The position numbers were made by a program, and so were the translations under genes. A stretch of 52,145 nucleotides of DNA, from contig CAJQRW010000020.1 in assembly GCA_905612415.1 (NCBI GenBank), positions 1 to 52,145 of the forward strand. The letters run 5' to 3'. The notes under the pieces were generated by a model. That model saw nothing but the letters and a program-made list of their open reading frames with translations. It searched no databases and was not told where the DNA came from. Below are positions 32,576 to 42,264 of this stretch, in pieces. Origin of the DNA: an uncultured Pelagibacteraceae bacterium. Its GTDB lineage: Bacteria; Pseudomonadota; Alphaproteobacteria; Pelagibacterales; Pelagibacteraceae. The first letter of the stretch is position 1; the number at the start of each line of letters is the position of its first letter.

Positions 32576-33597
32576 TGTAATTTGTTTTGTATAATAATTT
32601 TTTTATTACTTTTTGAAATAAAACCAATTTCATAAGGACGATATTCCCTGCTAAAATTTTTTTTTATTTCATTAACATTATTTTTATTTGAAATTAAACA
32701 AAACCCAACACCACAATTGAATGTTTTAAGCATTTCACTATCTGTAATATTATTCTTCTTTATCCATTTGAAAATTTTTTTAATTTTAATTTTAGATAAA
32801 TCAATATTAATAGATAAATTTTCAGGTACAACTCGAATTATATTAACAAACAATCCTCCCCCTGTAATATTAGCGCATCCATGAATTAATTTTTTTTTAT
32901 TAATTACGTTAACTTCATGAACATAAATTTTTGTTGGTGTGATAAAATCTTTTTTAATATCATTTGGAATTTTTTTTTTCTTAATAATATGATGGATAAG
33001 AGAAAATCCATTTGAATGTATACCTGAAGAAGGAATAGCTAAAATAACATCGTTTGCTTTTATTTTATCTTTAGTAAGTAAATTTTCTCTCTCAACAGCA
33101 CCAACTGCAAATCCTGCTAAATCAAATTTGTTATTTCCATATGTATGTGGCATTTCTGCAGTTTCTCCACCTACTAATTCGCATTTAGCTAATTTGCATC
33201 CCATAACAATACCATCTAAAATTTTTTTAACTTTATTAATTTCAATTTTATTTATTGCTATATAATCTAAAAAAAAAATTGGTTTTGCACCTTGAACTAT
33301 TAAATCATTTACACACATAGCAACCAAATCTATTCCTATGGTATTATATTTTTTAAGCAGATTTGCTATTTCAATTTTAGTACCAACTCCATCAGTAGAT
33401 GAGACAATAATTGGATTTTTCATTTTTAATTGAGATAAATCGAATATTGATCCAAAACTACCAATATTTTTAAAAGATTTTTCGTTTGCATCTTTCTGAT
33501 AGGTTTTTCTTGATATTTTTGAAATGTAATCTACTAATTTATCAGCATTTGAAATATTAACACCGCTTTTTTTATAAGTATTGTATTCTTTTTTCAT
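32569..33597 (-). CDS. purM: Phosphoribosylformylglycinamidine cyclo-ligase
   Basis: TYKKSGVNISNADKLVDYI, VSSTDGVGTKIEIA, LVGGETAEMPHTY, GIHSNGFSLIHHI. Confidence 0.97.
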   Translation of the reverse strand: MKKEYNTYKKSGVNISNADKLVDYISKISRKTYQKDANEKSFKNIGSFGSIFDLSQLKMKNPIIVSSTDGVGTKIEIANLLKKYNTIGIDLVAMCVNDLIVQGAKPIFFLDYIAINKIEINKVKKILDGIVMGCKLAKCELVGGETAEMPHTYGNNKFDLAGFAVGAVERENLLTKDKIKANDVILAIPSSGIHSNGFSLIHHIIKKKKIPNDIKKDFITPTKIYVHEVNVINKKKLIHGCANITGGGLFVNIIRVVPENLSINIDLSKIKIKKIFKWIKKNNITDSEMLKTFNCGVGFCLISNKNNVNEIKKNFSREYRPYEIGFISKSNKKIIIQNKLQW

Positions 33598-34693
33598 GAA
33601 AAAAATTTTATTAATAAAATATCAAATAATCTCATTAAAAGAATATATTTTTATTTTTTTAACAGCAACTATTTTTTTATGCACATCATTAACAAAAACG
33701 CTTTCAGATGAAAGCGTATTTAATGTAAGCAATATTGAAGTCAAAGGTATAATAAATATAAATTTTACAAGAGAGAGATACCTTGACAAAATTTTAACTG
33801 TATCTTTTAAATCATTAATGACAAAAATTTTACTTACAAAAGATTTAAAAAAAATACAAAACATACAGATTAAAGAAATTAAAAATTTAATTAATAGCAT
33901 TCAAATACTTGAAGAGGAATACAAACAAGAAGAATACACTTTAAAAGCAAAAGTATTTTTCAATGAAACTAAAGTAAAAAAATATTTAGTAAAAAAAAGT
34001 ATTTCATTTTCTCAACCAGAAAAAGTACCAGCAATATTTTATCCAGTTTTATTTGTTAACAATGATTTAAAAAATTTTAATGAAAATTTTTTTTATAAAA
34101 ACTGGATTGAAACTAAAATTAACAGCGAAGTAATAAATTTTATACTACCTCTGGAAGATCTAGATGATATTTCTAAAATTGTAAAAATGAAAAACAAAAT
34201 TGAAGCACTAAATATATTTAGTCTTGTTAATAAGTACAATGTTAAAAACTTTGCTTTTGTTTTAATGAATTATGAAAATAATAAATTGAATGTTTATTTA
34301 AAAACAAATTTTAATAGAAGTGAAAATAGTAAAAATATTATTTATGAATTAAGCAGCATTGATAATGAATTATTTTTAAAACCAATTTTAAAAGATTTAA
34401 AACTTAAAATTACAGATCTTTGGAAAAAAGAAAATCTTATTAATGTTTTAATGCCACTATCTATCAGTATACAATTTAAACATTCCAATCTTGGAAATTT
34501 AAATAAAATTAAAAATATTTTTAAAAAAATAAGTATAATTGATAAATATTCTCTTGAAGAGTATGATGTCAACAATTCTCTTTTTAAGATTTATTATTAT
34601 GGTGGCCCAAAGAAATTACATAATGAATTATTAAAATATGGTTATAATTTAAAAAATAATCAAAGTTATTGGGAAATTACTATAAATGAATGA
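33596..34693 (+). CDS. DUF2066-like exported protein
   Basis: Signal peptide-like N-terminus; NVSNIEVKGIININFTRERYLDKILTVSFKSLMTKIL; located between purM and an hda-like gene. Listed ORF starts at 33581; internal ATG at 33596 is equally plausible. Confidence 0.6.
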   Translation: MKKILLIKYQIISLKEYIFIFLTATIFLCTSLTKTLSDESVFNVSNIEVKGIININFTRERYLDKILTVSFKSLMTKILLTKDLKKIQNIQIKEIKNLINSIQILEEEYKQEEYTLKAKVFFNETKVKKYLVKKSISFSQPEKVPAIFYPVLFVNNDLKNFNENFFYKNWIETKINSEVINFILPLEDLDDISKIVKMKNKIEALNIFSLVNKYNVKNFAFVLMNYENNKLNVYLKTNFNRSENSKNIIYELSSIDNELFLKPILKDLKLKITDLWKKENLINVLMPLSISIQFKHSNLGNLNKIKNIFKKISIIDKYSLEEYDVNNSLFKIYYYGGPKKLHNELLKYGYNLKNNQSYWEITINE

Positions 34694-35345
34694 CCAGCTA
34701 ATTTTAAAATTTCCTTCTATTAAGGCTTATAAAAAAGAAGATTTTTATGTGTCTCCCAGTAATTCAAAAGCATACGATTTTATAAATAGTTGGCCTAACT
34801 GGATTAAAAGAATTGTAAATATTTTTGGACCTTCAGGCTCTGGAAAGACTCATTTGGCATCAATTTTAAGATTAAAAACCCCATGTTTGCAAATAAATTC
34901 TAACGAACTAACAGAAAAAACTATTTTAAAATTTAAAGCAACGGAAGGAATAATTATAGAAAATTTAAATGAAAAAATTTCTGAAGAATTACTTTTTTCT
35001 TTATGGAATACTGCTGTTCATGACAATAAGTATTGTTTAATTACCTCAAAAAGACCAATTAGCTCATACGAATTTAAGTTGCCAGATTTAATATCAAGAG
35101 TTAATAGTGGTATTGTTATAGGAATCAACCTGCCTAGTGATGACTTAATTAGTGTAATAATTGCAAAAAATTTTTCAGATAAGCAAATTAAGGTTGAAAA
35201 AAAGCACATTGATTACATAATTAAAAGAATAGATAGGTCATATGAAAAAATATCTCAATTTATTTTAACTTTAGATAAATATTCTTTAAAAAAAGGAACC
35301 CCATTTAGTTTAAAAATGATTAAAGAAGTACTAAAAATGGTATAA
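34686..35345 (+). CDS. DnaA-related Hda/HdaA-like AAA+ protein
   Basis: 219 aa; IFGPSGSGKTHLASIL Walker A; LPDLISRVNSGIVIGINLPSDDLISVIIAKNFSDKQI sensor-II-like DnaA domain III features; no DnaA domain IV. Confidence 0.75.
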   Translation: MNDQLILKFPSIKAYKKEDFYVSPSNSKAYDFINSWPNWIKRIVNIFGPSGSGKTHLASILRLKTPCLQINSNELTEKTILKFKATEGIIIENLNEKISEELLFSLWNTAVHDNKYCLITSKRPISSYEFKLPDLISRVNSGIVIGINLPSDDLISVIIAKNFSDKQIKVEKKHIDYIIKRIDRSYEKISQFILTLDKYSLKKGTPFSLKMIKEVLKMV

Positions 35346-35365
35346 ATTTTTATAAAGGAATCATT

Positions 35366-37153
35366 TTGCATAAATATAGAACACATACCTGCAACGAATT
35401 AAAATTAAATCACAAAGGTAAAAAAATCACTTTATCTGGTTGGGTTAATAAAAAACGTGATCATGGAAATCTTTTATTTATCGATTTAAGAGATAATTAT
35501 GGTTTAACGCAATGTGTTATAGATAACAGCAATAATTATTTTAAAGCATTAGAAAAATTACAGTTAGAAACTGTTATTAAAATTGAAGGACTGGTAGTTG
35601 CACGTACTAAAGAAACCTTTAACAAAGATTTAGATACAGGTGAAATTGAAATAAAAATCCAATCTTTTGAAACTCTTGGTTATTGCAAAGAATTGCCTTT
35701 ACCTATTTTTAGTGATCAAGAATATGCTGAAGATATTAGATTAAAATATAGATTTTTAGATTTAAGAAGAAAAAAAATTCATGAAAATATTATTTTAAGA
35801 TCTAAAGTGATTACCTTTATCAGGTCTGAAATGTCAAAAATAGATTTTTTAGAATTTCAAACTCCAATTTTAACATCTTCAAGTCCAGAAGGAGCAAGAG
35901 ATTTTTTAGTACCAAGCAGGTTAAATCCAGGAAAATTTTACGCTTTGCCGCAAGCCCCACAACAATTTAAGCAATTAATTATGGTCTCTGGATTTGATAA
36001 ATACTTTCAGATAGCTCCATGCTTTAGAGATGAAGACGCACGAGCGGATAGAAGCCCTGGTGAATTTTATCAACTAGATCTAGAAATGTCATTTGTTGAA
36101 CAAGAAGATGTATTTAATGTTGTTGAAAAATTAATGGTTAATATATTTAAGAAATTTTCAAATAAAAAGTTAAAGTCTGAAAAATTTCAGAGAATTCCAT
36201 ATAAAGAATCAATGCTAAAATATGGAACAGATAAACCCGATCTAAGGAATCCTTTAATAATATCAGACTTAACCAATATCTTTACCAGGGATGATGTTAA
36301 GTTTGAAATATTTAAAAAATTAGTAAAGTCTGGATATAATGTTAGAGCTATTCTTACAAAAAACACAAAAGATAAACCTAGAAGTTTTTTTGATAGCATT
36401 GATAAATGGGCCAAAGAAGAAGGAGCTTTTGGACTTGCTTATTTTACCTTAGAAAAAAATGATAAAATTTCAGCAAAAGGTCCAGTAGGAAAATTTTTTT
36501 CTGAAGAATCGTTAAAAGAAATAATGAAGTTAACGTCAGCAGAAATTGGTGATAGCATATTTTTTGCCTGCAACAAACTTAATGAAGTTGAAAAAATTTC
36601 AGCATTAGCTAGAGATAAAATAGGCAGAGAACTTAAGCTAATTAATGATGATGAATTTGCATTTTGTTGGATAATTGATTACCCAATGTTTGAAAAGGAT
36701 AATTTGACAAATAAAATTCAATTTAGTCATAATCCGTTTTCAATGCCTCAAGGTGAATTAAAAAAAATTAATTTTGATAAACCATTGGAAATTAAGGCAT
36801 ATCAATACGATATTGTTTGCAATGGTATTGAATTGTCTTCAGGTGCAATCAGAAATCATATACCTGAACTTATGTATAAACTATTTTCAATTTCTGGTTA
36901 CGATAAAAAACACGTCGATGAAAAGTTTAGTGGCATGATCAATGCATTGAGTTATGGAGCCCCACCCCATGGAGGTATAGCTCCTGGCATCGATAGAATA
37001 GTTATGTTACTAGCAAATGAAAAAAATATAAGGGAAGTCACAATGTTTCCTATGAACCAAAATGCTCAAGATTTAATGATGAAAGCACCTTCCGATGTGA
37101 GTTTAGATCAATTAAAAGAGTTAAATATTAAAGTGATAGAAAAAAAGAAATAA
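35366..37153 (+). CDS. aspS: Aspartyl-tRNA synthetase
   Basis: YRTHTCNELKLNHKGKKITLSGWVNKKRDHG, QSPQQFKQ-type FYALPQAPQQFKQLIMVSGFDKYFQIAPCFRDEDARADRSPGEFYQLD; TTG start. Confidence 0.98.
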   Translation: MHKYRTHTCNELKLNHKGKKITLSGWVNKKRDHGNLLFIDLRDNYGLTQCVIDNSNNYFKALEKLQLETVIKIEGLVVARTKETFNKDLDTGEIEIKIQSFETLGYCKELPLPIFSDQEYAEDIRLKYRFLDLRRKKIHENIILRSKVITFIRSEMSKIDFLEFQTPILTSSSPEGARDFLVPSRLNPGKFYALPQAPQQFKQLIMVSGFDKYFQIAPCFRDEDARADRSPGEFYQLDLEMSFVEQEDVFNVVEKLMVNIFKKFSNKKLKSEKFQRIPYKESMLKYGTDKPDLRNPLIISDLTNIFTRDDVKFEIFKKLVKSGYNVRAILTKNTKDKPRSFFDSIDKWAKEEGAFGLAYFTLEKNDKISAKGPVGKFFSEESLKEIMKLTSAEIGDSIFFACNKLNEVEKISALARDKIGRELKLINDDEFAFCWIIDYPMFEKDNLTNKIQFSHNPFSMPQGELKKINFDKPLEIKAYQYDIVCNGIELSSGAIRNHIPELMYKLFSISGYDKKHVDEKFSGMINALSYGAPPHGGIAPGIDRIVMLLANEKNIREVTMFPMNQNAQDLMMKAPSDVSLDQLKELNIKVIEKKK

Positions 37154-37156
37154 TAA

Positions 37157-38014
37157 TTATTTATTACTTTTTAAGTTTATTCGTATATTACTTAAATCTA
37201 CCAATTTATCTTTGTAGTTGCTTCTAACAAAACCTTTACTTGTAATACCTTTTACTAATTTTAAAAAAGTATCTTCATTTTCGTTTACTATCTTATCATT
37301 TTCAGGTTTACTAATAGAAGGTGTGTGGGCTAAATCCTCTCTATTCAAATAAGATATGGCAAGCTCTCTAAAAATATAGTCTAAAATTGAAGATGCATTA
37401 AGTATCCTATCATTGCCTCTAATTTCCCCAGAAGGTTCGAATTTTGTTTCTATAAAAGCATCAACAAATTCATCTAAAGGTACGCCATATTGGAGACCTA
37501 AAGAAATTGCTATAGCAAAATTATTCATTAAAGATCTAGCTAATTCACCTTCTTTATTCATATCAATAAAAATTTCTCCAACTTTTCCATCATCATATTC
37601 GCCAGTATGTAGATAGATCTTATGGTCACCAATACTTACTTTTTGAATATAACCTTTTCTCCTGTCTGGCATCTTAGATCTATCATTAGTTTTATTATAA
37701 AATTTCTGAGATTTTGTATTTTTATCATTAGTTTCATTAGTGGCTTGCAACTTATCCAAATTTAATAATTCCTGATTTACCGCAGAAGATATGTCAGGAA
37801 CATTTATTTCACTTTTATTATTTAAAGTACCTTCAAAATTTTTATTTTTATTTGAAGTTTTAGTTTTTCTATTATTTAGCTTCACGTCGATTATTTTGAC
37901 TTCACCATCATTACGTTTTTCAAGTTCAGAAAGTTTTTTTTCATTTAACTCATCTAGTTTATGAGTAATTTTAAATGTACAGGTATAATAGGTTTCTACT
38001 ATGTATTTTGACAT
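37157..38014 (-). CDS. Stand-alone protein related to the C-terminal (TSCPD) region of class II B12-dependent ribonucleotide reductase
   Basis: 285 aa; [104 protein letters not shown] resembles the NrdJ C-terminus; the RNR catalytic barrel is absent. Confidence 0.75.
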   Translation of the reverse strand: MSKYIVETYYTCTFKITHKLDELNEKKLSELEKRNDGEVKIIDVKLNNRKTKTSNKNKNFEGTLNNKSEINVPDISSAVNQELLNLDKLQATNETNDKNTKSQKFYNKTNDRSKMPDRRKGYIQKVSIGDHKIYLHTGEYDDGKVGEIFIDMNKEGELARSLMNNFAIAISLGLQYGVPLDEFVDAFIETKFEPSGEIRGNDRILNASSILDYIFRELAISYLNREDLAHTPSISKPENDKIVNENEDTFLKLVKGITSKGFVRSNYKDKLVDLSNIRINLKSNK

Positions 38015-38165
38015 TATAAGTTAGTTTTAAAATTTAAATAATTTTTATATATAAAGAACATTTATATGATATATACTAATTATAGTTTTAGTCTAATAAA
38101 TTATTTACAATTTATAATTGTGTTAATCTTTTATAATTTAAAAAACGAATCAGAATATAATTAGT

Positions 38166-38531
38166 GTGAAAATTTTAAAACAAATATTTACTTGGTGGTA
38201 TAAACAAACCTTTGGAACATTTATTTATACTATTTTTACAGGCAGGTTAGTAGGGAAAGACAAGTTTGGTAATAAATATTATTCCAATAAAAAAGGTAAG
38301 AGATGGGTTGTATATGACAACAATATAGAATCTTCAAAAATTCCACCCGAATGGCATGCCTGGATACATTTTACATCAAGAAATATCCCATCAGACAAGC
38401 AAAAAAAATATTCATGGCAAAAGGAACATCAAGAAAACTTAACTGGAACAGTAAACGCGCATAAACCTGATGGATTGCTCTCTTCTTCGAGTAAAAAAAA
38501 TATGAAAAAATATGAAGCCTGGAAATTTTAA
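38166..38531 (+). CDS. NADH:ubiquinone oxidoreductase NDUFA12/B17.2-like subunit
   Basis: 121 aa; GRLVGKDKFGNKYYSNKKGKRWVVYDNNIESSKIPPEWHAWIHFTSRNIPSD; GTG start. Confidence 0.88.
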   Translation: MKILKQIFTWWYKQTFGTFIYTIFTGRLVGKDKFGNKYYSNKKGKRWVVYDNNIESSKIPPEWHAWIHFTSRNIPSDKQKKYSWQKEHQENLTGTVNAHKPDGLLSSSSKKNMKKYEAWKF

Positions 38532-39045
38532 AAATTTAATATTTTTTTTTATTTTTGTATCTATATCTAATTTATCATTATTAAATGCTGCTGATAAAAT
38601 TGAAGAAGTTCCTTTAATAAATTTAGAAGAATTGCCACCAACTTTTGAGGAAGATAAAGACGAACTAGAAAAAATAGATAAAAGTAATGTGGATTCAGGT
38701 GATGCTGAGGAAGTATTAAAAAAAGTTAATAAAAAAAAAAATGATAAAATATATATTAACTTAAAAGCTTTAGATAAAATAACAGCTAAAACATCCGACA
38801 TTAGGTTACTCGTAGGTAAAAAAAAATTTTTTGGTCCTTTAGAAATTAAAGCTTTAAAATGCCAATTTTCTGATAATAGTGGTTTTCAAGATACAGTAGC
38901 TTACCTACAAGTAAAGGATCTTTCTGTGAAAGATAATGACCAAGTTTTTCTATTTAATGGCTGGACCTTTGCTTCAAGTCCAACTTTGCAATCTATTGAT
39001 CATCCAGTATATGATTTATGGATTATAGATTGTGAAAATATTTAA
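38512..39045 (+). CDS. DUF2155 family exported protein
   Basis: Signal peptide; NLKALDKITAKTSDIRLLVGKKKFFGPLEIKALKCQ...VFLFNGWTFASSPTLQSIDHPVYDLWIIDC. Confidence 0.82.
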   Translation: MKPGNFKNLIFFFIFVSISNLSLLNAADKIEEVPLINLEELPPTFEEDKDELEKIDKSNVDSGDAEEVLKKVNKKKNDKIYINLKALDKITAKTSDIRLLVGKKKFFGPLEIKALKCQFSDNSGFQDTVAYLQVKDLSVKDNDQVFLFNGWTFASSPTLQSIDHPVYDLWIIDCENI

Positions 39046-40379
39046 TAAAAAGCCTCTTTAGCAAGCCAATTTACATCAAAATCAGAACTAATAAATTTTT
39101 CATGTTTTAATATTTTTTTATGAAGATTTATAGTTGTAGTTATACCTTCGATCACAAACTCATCCAGCGCTCTTAACATTCTTTGAATTGCTTCTGTTCT
39201 GTTTCTTCCTTGACAAATTAATTTGCAAATTAAACTGTCATAATATGGAGTTATTTTACAACCTTGAAATATAGCGCCGTCTATTCTGGTTCTAAATCCG
39301 GAAGGCTGATGACATACATTAATTATACCAGGGGATGGTTGAAAGTTTTTACTAGGATCTTCAGCGTTTATTCTACATTCTATTACATGCCCTCTAGGTT
39401 TAACATCATCCTGTGTTAAAGCGGTTTCTCCCTTGTTGGCTATCCAAATTTGTTCTTTAATTATATCTATTCCAGTAGCTACCTCAGTAACTGGATGTTC
39501 AACCTGAATCCTTGTGTTCATTTCTAAAAAATAAAATTTTCCATCTTGATATATATATTCAACAGTACCAGCTCCCTCATAGCCAATATTTTTAACCATT
39601 TTTACTGTTTGCTCTAATAAATTGGATCTAATCTTTTCATCAATTATTGGGCTAGGAGTTTCTTCAATTAGTTTTTGATGGTTTCTTTGCACTGAACAAT
39701 CTCTTTCATTTAGATGAATTGTTTTATTTTTACCTGACAATACTTGTACCTCGATATGTCTTGGATTCTTAAAGTATTTTTCTATATAAACATCATCATT
39801 ATTAAAATATTTTTTTGCTTCTAATTTTGCCATAGAAAATAATTTTTCTATTTCTTCTGGTTTATTGACAACTTTCATTCCTTTTCCGCCACCACCACCA
39901 GAAGCTTTAATTAAAACAGGATAACCAATCTTATTGCTAATTTTTTTTGCTTCATCAGGAGAATTAACATTTTCAGTAGATCCTTCAATAATAGGTAGCC
40001 CATTTTCCTTTGCAATTTTTCTAGCTTCTATTTTATCACCCATTTTTTTAATTAAATCAGCACTAGGTCCTATAAACTTAATTCCGTGTTTAGTAGTAAT
40101 ATCTGCAAACTGTGCATTTTCAGATAGAAACCCATAACCAGGATGTATTGCATCAGCTCCAGTAACATCAACAGCTGACATTAAAGACGATATATTTAAA
40201 TAGCTATTTTGAGGTTGATGGGAACCTATACATACGCTTTCATCTGCTAACCTTACATGCATACTATCTGCATCAACATCAGAATGCACTGCTACTGTCG
40301 CTATGCCCCATTCTTTGCATGCTCGTATAATACGGACAGCTATTTCACCACGATTAGCTATTAAAATTTTTTTAAACAT
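39042..40379 (-). CDS. accC: Acetyl-CoA carboxylase biotin carboxylase subunit
   Basis: MFKKILIANRGEIAVRIIRACKEWGIATVAVHSDVDADSMHVRLADE, KASGGGGGKGMKVV, LEMNTRIQVEHPVTE. Confidence 0.98.
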   Translation of the reverse strand: MFKKILIANRGEIAVRIIRACKEWGIATVAVHSDVDADSMHVRLADESVCIGSHQPQNSYLNISSLMSAVDVTGADAIHPGYGFLSENAQFADITTKHGIKFIGPSADLIKKMGDKIEARKIAKENGLPIIEGSTENVNSPDEAKKISNKIGYPVLIKASGGGGGKGMKVVNKPEEIEKLFSMAKLEAKKYFNNDDVYIEKYFKNPRHIEVQVLSGKNKTIHLNERDCSVQRNHQKLIEETPSPIIDEKIRSNLLEQTVKMVKNIGYEGAGTVEYIYQDGKFYFLEMNTRIQVEHPVTEVATGIDIIKEQIWIANKGETALTQDDVKPRGHVIECRINAEDPSKNFQPSPGIINVCHQPSGFRTRIDGAIFQGCKITPYYDSLICKLICQGRNRTEAIQRMLRALDEFVIEGITTTINLHKKILKHEKFISSDFDVNWLAKEAFY

Positions 40380-40795
40380 TACTTAAGTGAAATAAGAGGT
40401 TGTCCAAATTCTACCGGATCTCCATCCTTAACTAAAATTTTACTGACAATTCCTTCTTGGGTTGACGGAACATGATTCATTGTTTTCATAGCTTCGATAA
40501 TCATAATTGTTTGTCCTTTTTTTATTTTTTGTCCTTCCTCTATAAATTTTTTACTACCTGGTTCAGGAGCTAAATATGCAGTTCCTACAATAGGGGAAGT
40601 AACTTTTAAACTTGTATCTATATCTTTTTTTATATCAGTTTTATTATTATTTATTTCATGCAATTGAGTTGAAGAATTATTCAAAGATCTTGAAACTTTT
40701 ACTTTTGTTTTATCTTCTGAATACTCAATTTCGCTGAGATTAAATTCTTTTAAGTAGCTAACCAATTCTTCAATAATTTTTTTATTTATTTTCAT
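40379..40795 (-). CDS. accB: Biotin carboxyl carrier protein of acetyl-CoA carboxylase
   Basis: C-terminal biotinyl domain MIIEAMKTMNHVPS; adjacent to accC. Confidence 0.97.
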   Translation of the reverse strand: MKINKKIIEELVSYLKEFNLSEIEYSEDKTKVKVSRSLNNSSTQLHEINNNKTDIKKDIDTSLKVTSPIVGTAYLAPEPGSKKFIEEGQKIKKGQTIMIIEAMKTMNHVPSTQEGIVSKILVKDGDPVEFGQPLISLK

Positions 40796-41233
40796 TTATT
40801 TTAGAATTTCTTTCATTGAGTCTAATGCCATAATATATCCTTTTATACCAAATCCACAAATAATTCCTATTGCAGCTTTACTTATCAAAGATTTTTTTCT
40901 AAATTCTTCTCTATTATATATATTTGTTATATGAAGCTCTATAGTAGGTAATTTAATTGCTAGAAGAGCGTCTAATATTGCAACCGAGGTATGTGTATAT
41001 CCAGCTGCATTAATAATTATTCCATTAAAATTATCTTTAGCTTTTTGTATCATAGTTACAATTTCACCTTCAATATTGGATTGTTCAAATCCAATTTCAA
41101 TGTTAATAGATTTAGCGTGGGTCTTGCAATTTTTTTTGACTTCATCAAGTGTAGTTTTTCCATATTTAGATTCTTCACGGTCCCCAAGCAGATTTAGATT
41201 TGGACCATTTATAATTAGTATTTTTTTTATCAT
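40796..41233 (-). CDS. aroQ: Type II 3-dehydroquinate dehydratase
   Basis: ILIINGPNLNLLGDREESKYG, INAAGYTHTSVAILDAL, ELHITNIYNREEFR. Confidence 0.97.
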   Translation of the reverse strand: MIKKILIINGPNLNLLGDREESKYGKTTLDEVKKNCKTHAKSINIEIGFEQSNIEGEIVTMIQKAKDNFNGIIINAAGYTHTSVAILDALLAIKLPTIELHITNIYNREEFRKKSLISKAAIGIICGFGIKGYIMALDSMKEILK

Positions 41234-41256
41234 TTAAATAAGTTAAAATAATATAA

Positions 41257-41475
41257 ATGAATAACTTAAATGTGGCAAAAATTCAATTAAATGGAGATCC
41301 CTATGAAATAAATATGGGAATCAATTTAATTGAATTGTTGAACAGTCTTAAAATTCCAAATAATAAAGTGGCAGTAGAAGTAAATGGTGAAATTATTGAA
41401 AAAAAAAAATACCAATATTTAACTTTACATAAAAACGACAAGGTTGAAATTGTTCATTTTATAGGAGGAGGGTAG
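41257..41475 (+). CDS. thiS: Sulfur carrier protein ThiS
   Basis: 72 aa ubiquitin-like protein ending HFIGGG. Confidence 0.93.
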   Translation: MNNLNVAKIQLNGDPYEINMGINLIELLNSLKIPNNKVAVEVNGEIIEKKKYQYLTLHKNDKVEIVHFIGGG

Positions 41476-41480
41476 TATTT

Positions 41481-42251
41481 ATGGAAGATTTTTTTACAAT
41501 AGCTAATAAAAAATTTAATTCAAGATTAATTGTAGGAACAGGAAAATATAAAGATTTTGAAGAAACGGCTAATGTGGTTAAAGCTTCAGGAGCCGATATA
41601 GTTACCGTTGCTGTTAGAAGAGTAAATATTTTAGATAAAAATCAGCCTTTGTTGATGGATTATTTAGACCCAAAATCTATTACTTATCTCCCAAATACAG
41701 CCGGCTGCTACACTTCAGAAGATGCTTTAAGAACACTTAGGTTAGCTAGAGAAATGGGAGGATGGAGATTAGTAAAATTAGAAGTTTTAGGAAATAAAAA
41801 AACTTTGTATCCAAACATGATTGAAACGATTAAATCAACAGAAGTATTAGTTAAAGAAGGTTTTGAAGTTATGGTTTATTGCTCTGATGATCCAATAATG
41901 ACATCAAAACTAGAAGACGTTGGTGCTTGTGCAATTATGCCATTAGGAGCCCCAATCGGATCAGGTATTGGTATACAAAATAAAACAAATATAACCTTGA
42001 TAAAAGAACAATCTTTGGTCCCAGTAATTATTGATGCTGGGGTAGGTACTGCATCAGACGCAACTATTGCTATGGAATTGGGATGTGACGGAGTATTATT
42101 AAATACTTCAATCGCAGAATCTAAAAATCCTATATTAATGGCCGAGTCAATGAAACATGCTGTTATAGCAGGAAGAAAAGCTTTTAAAGCTGTACGTATG
42201 AAAAAAAGAAATTATGGTAGTTCATCGTCACCTCAAAATAATTTAATTTGA
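41481..42251 (+). CDS. thiG: Thiazole synthase
   Basis: [72 protein letters not shown]. Confidence 0.97.
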   Translation: MEDFFTIANKKFNSRLIVGTGKYKDFEETANVVKASGADIVTVAVRRVNILDKNQPLLMDYLDPKSITYLPNTAGCYTSEDALRTLRLAREMGGWRLVKLEVLGNKKTLYPNMIETIKSTEVLVKEGFEVMVYCSDDPIMTSKLEDVGACAIMPLGAPIGSGIGIQNKTNITLIKEQSLVPVIIDAGVGTASDATIAMELGCDGVLLNTSIAESKNPILMAESMKHAVIAGRKAFKAVRMKKRNYGSSSSPQNNLI

Positions 42252-42264
42252 TTTTTTTTGCAAT

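Noticed and set aside
32169-32594. 141-aa plus-strand ORF
   Set aside because: Entirely antisense to purN; conserved PurN motifs are on the minus strand.
38015-38165. Small AT-only hairpins such as acaatt-tat-aattgt in the spacer upstream of the NDUFA12-like gene
   Set aside because: Expected by chance in very AT-rich sequence; no GC content or context to support an RNA element.
38439-38801. 120-aa minus-strand ORF
   Set aside because: Antisense to the NDUFA12/DUF2155 genes, which have recognisable family motifs.
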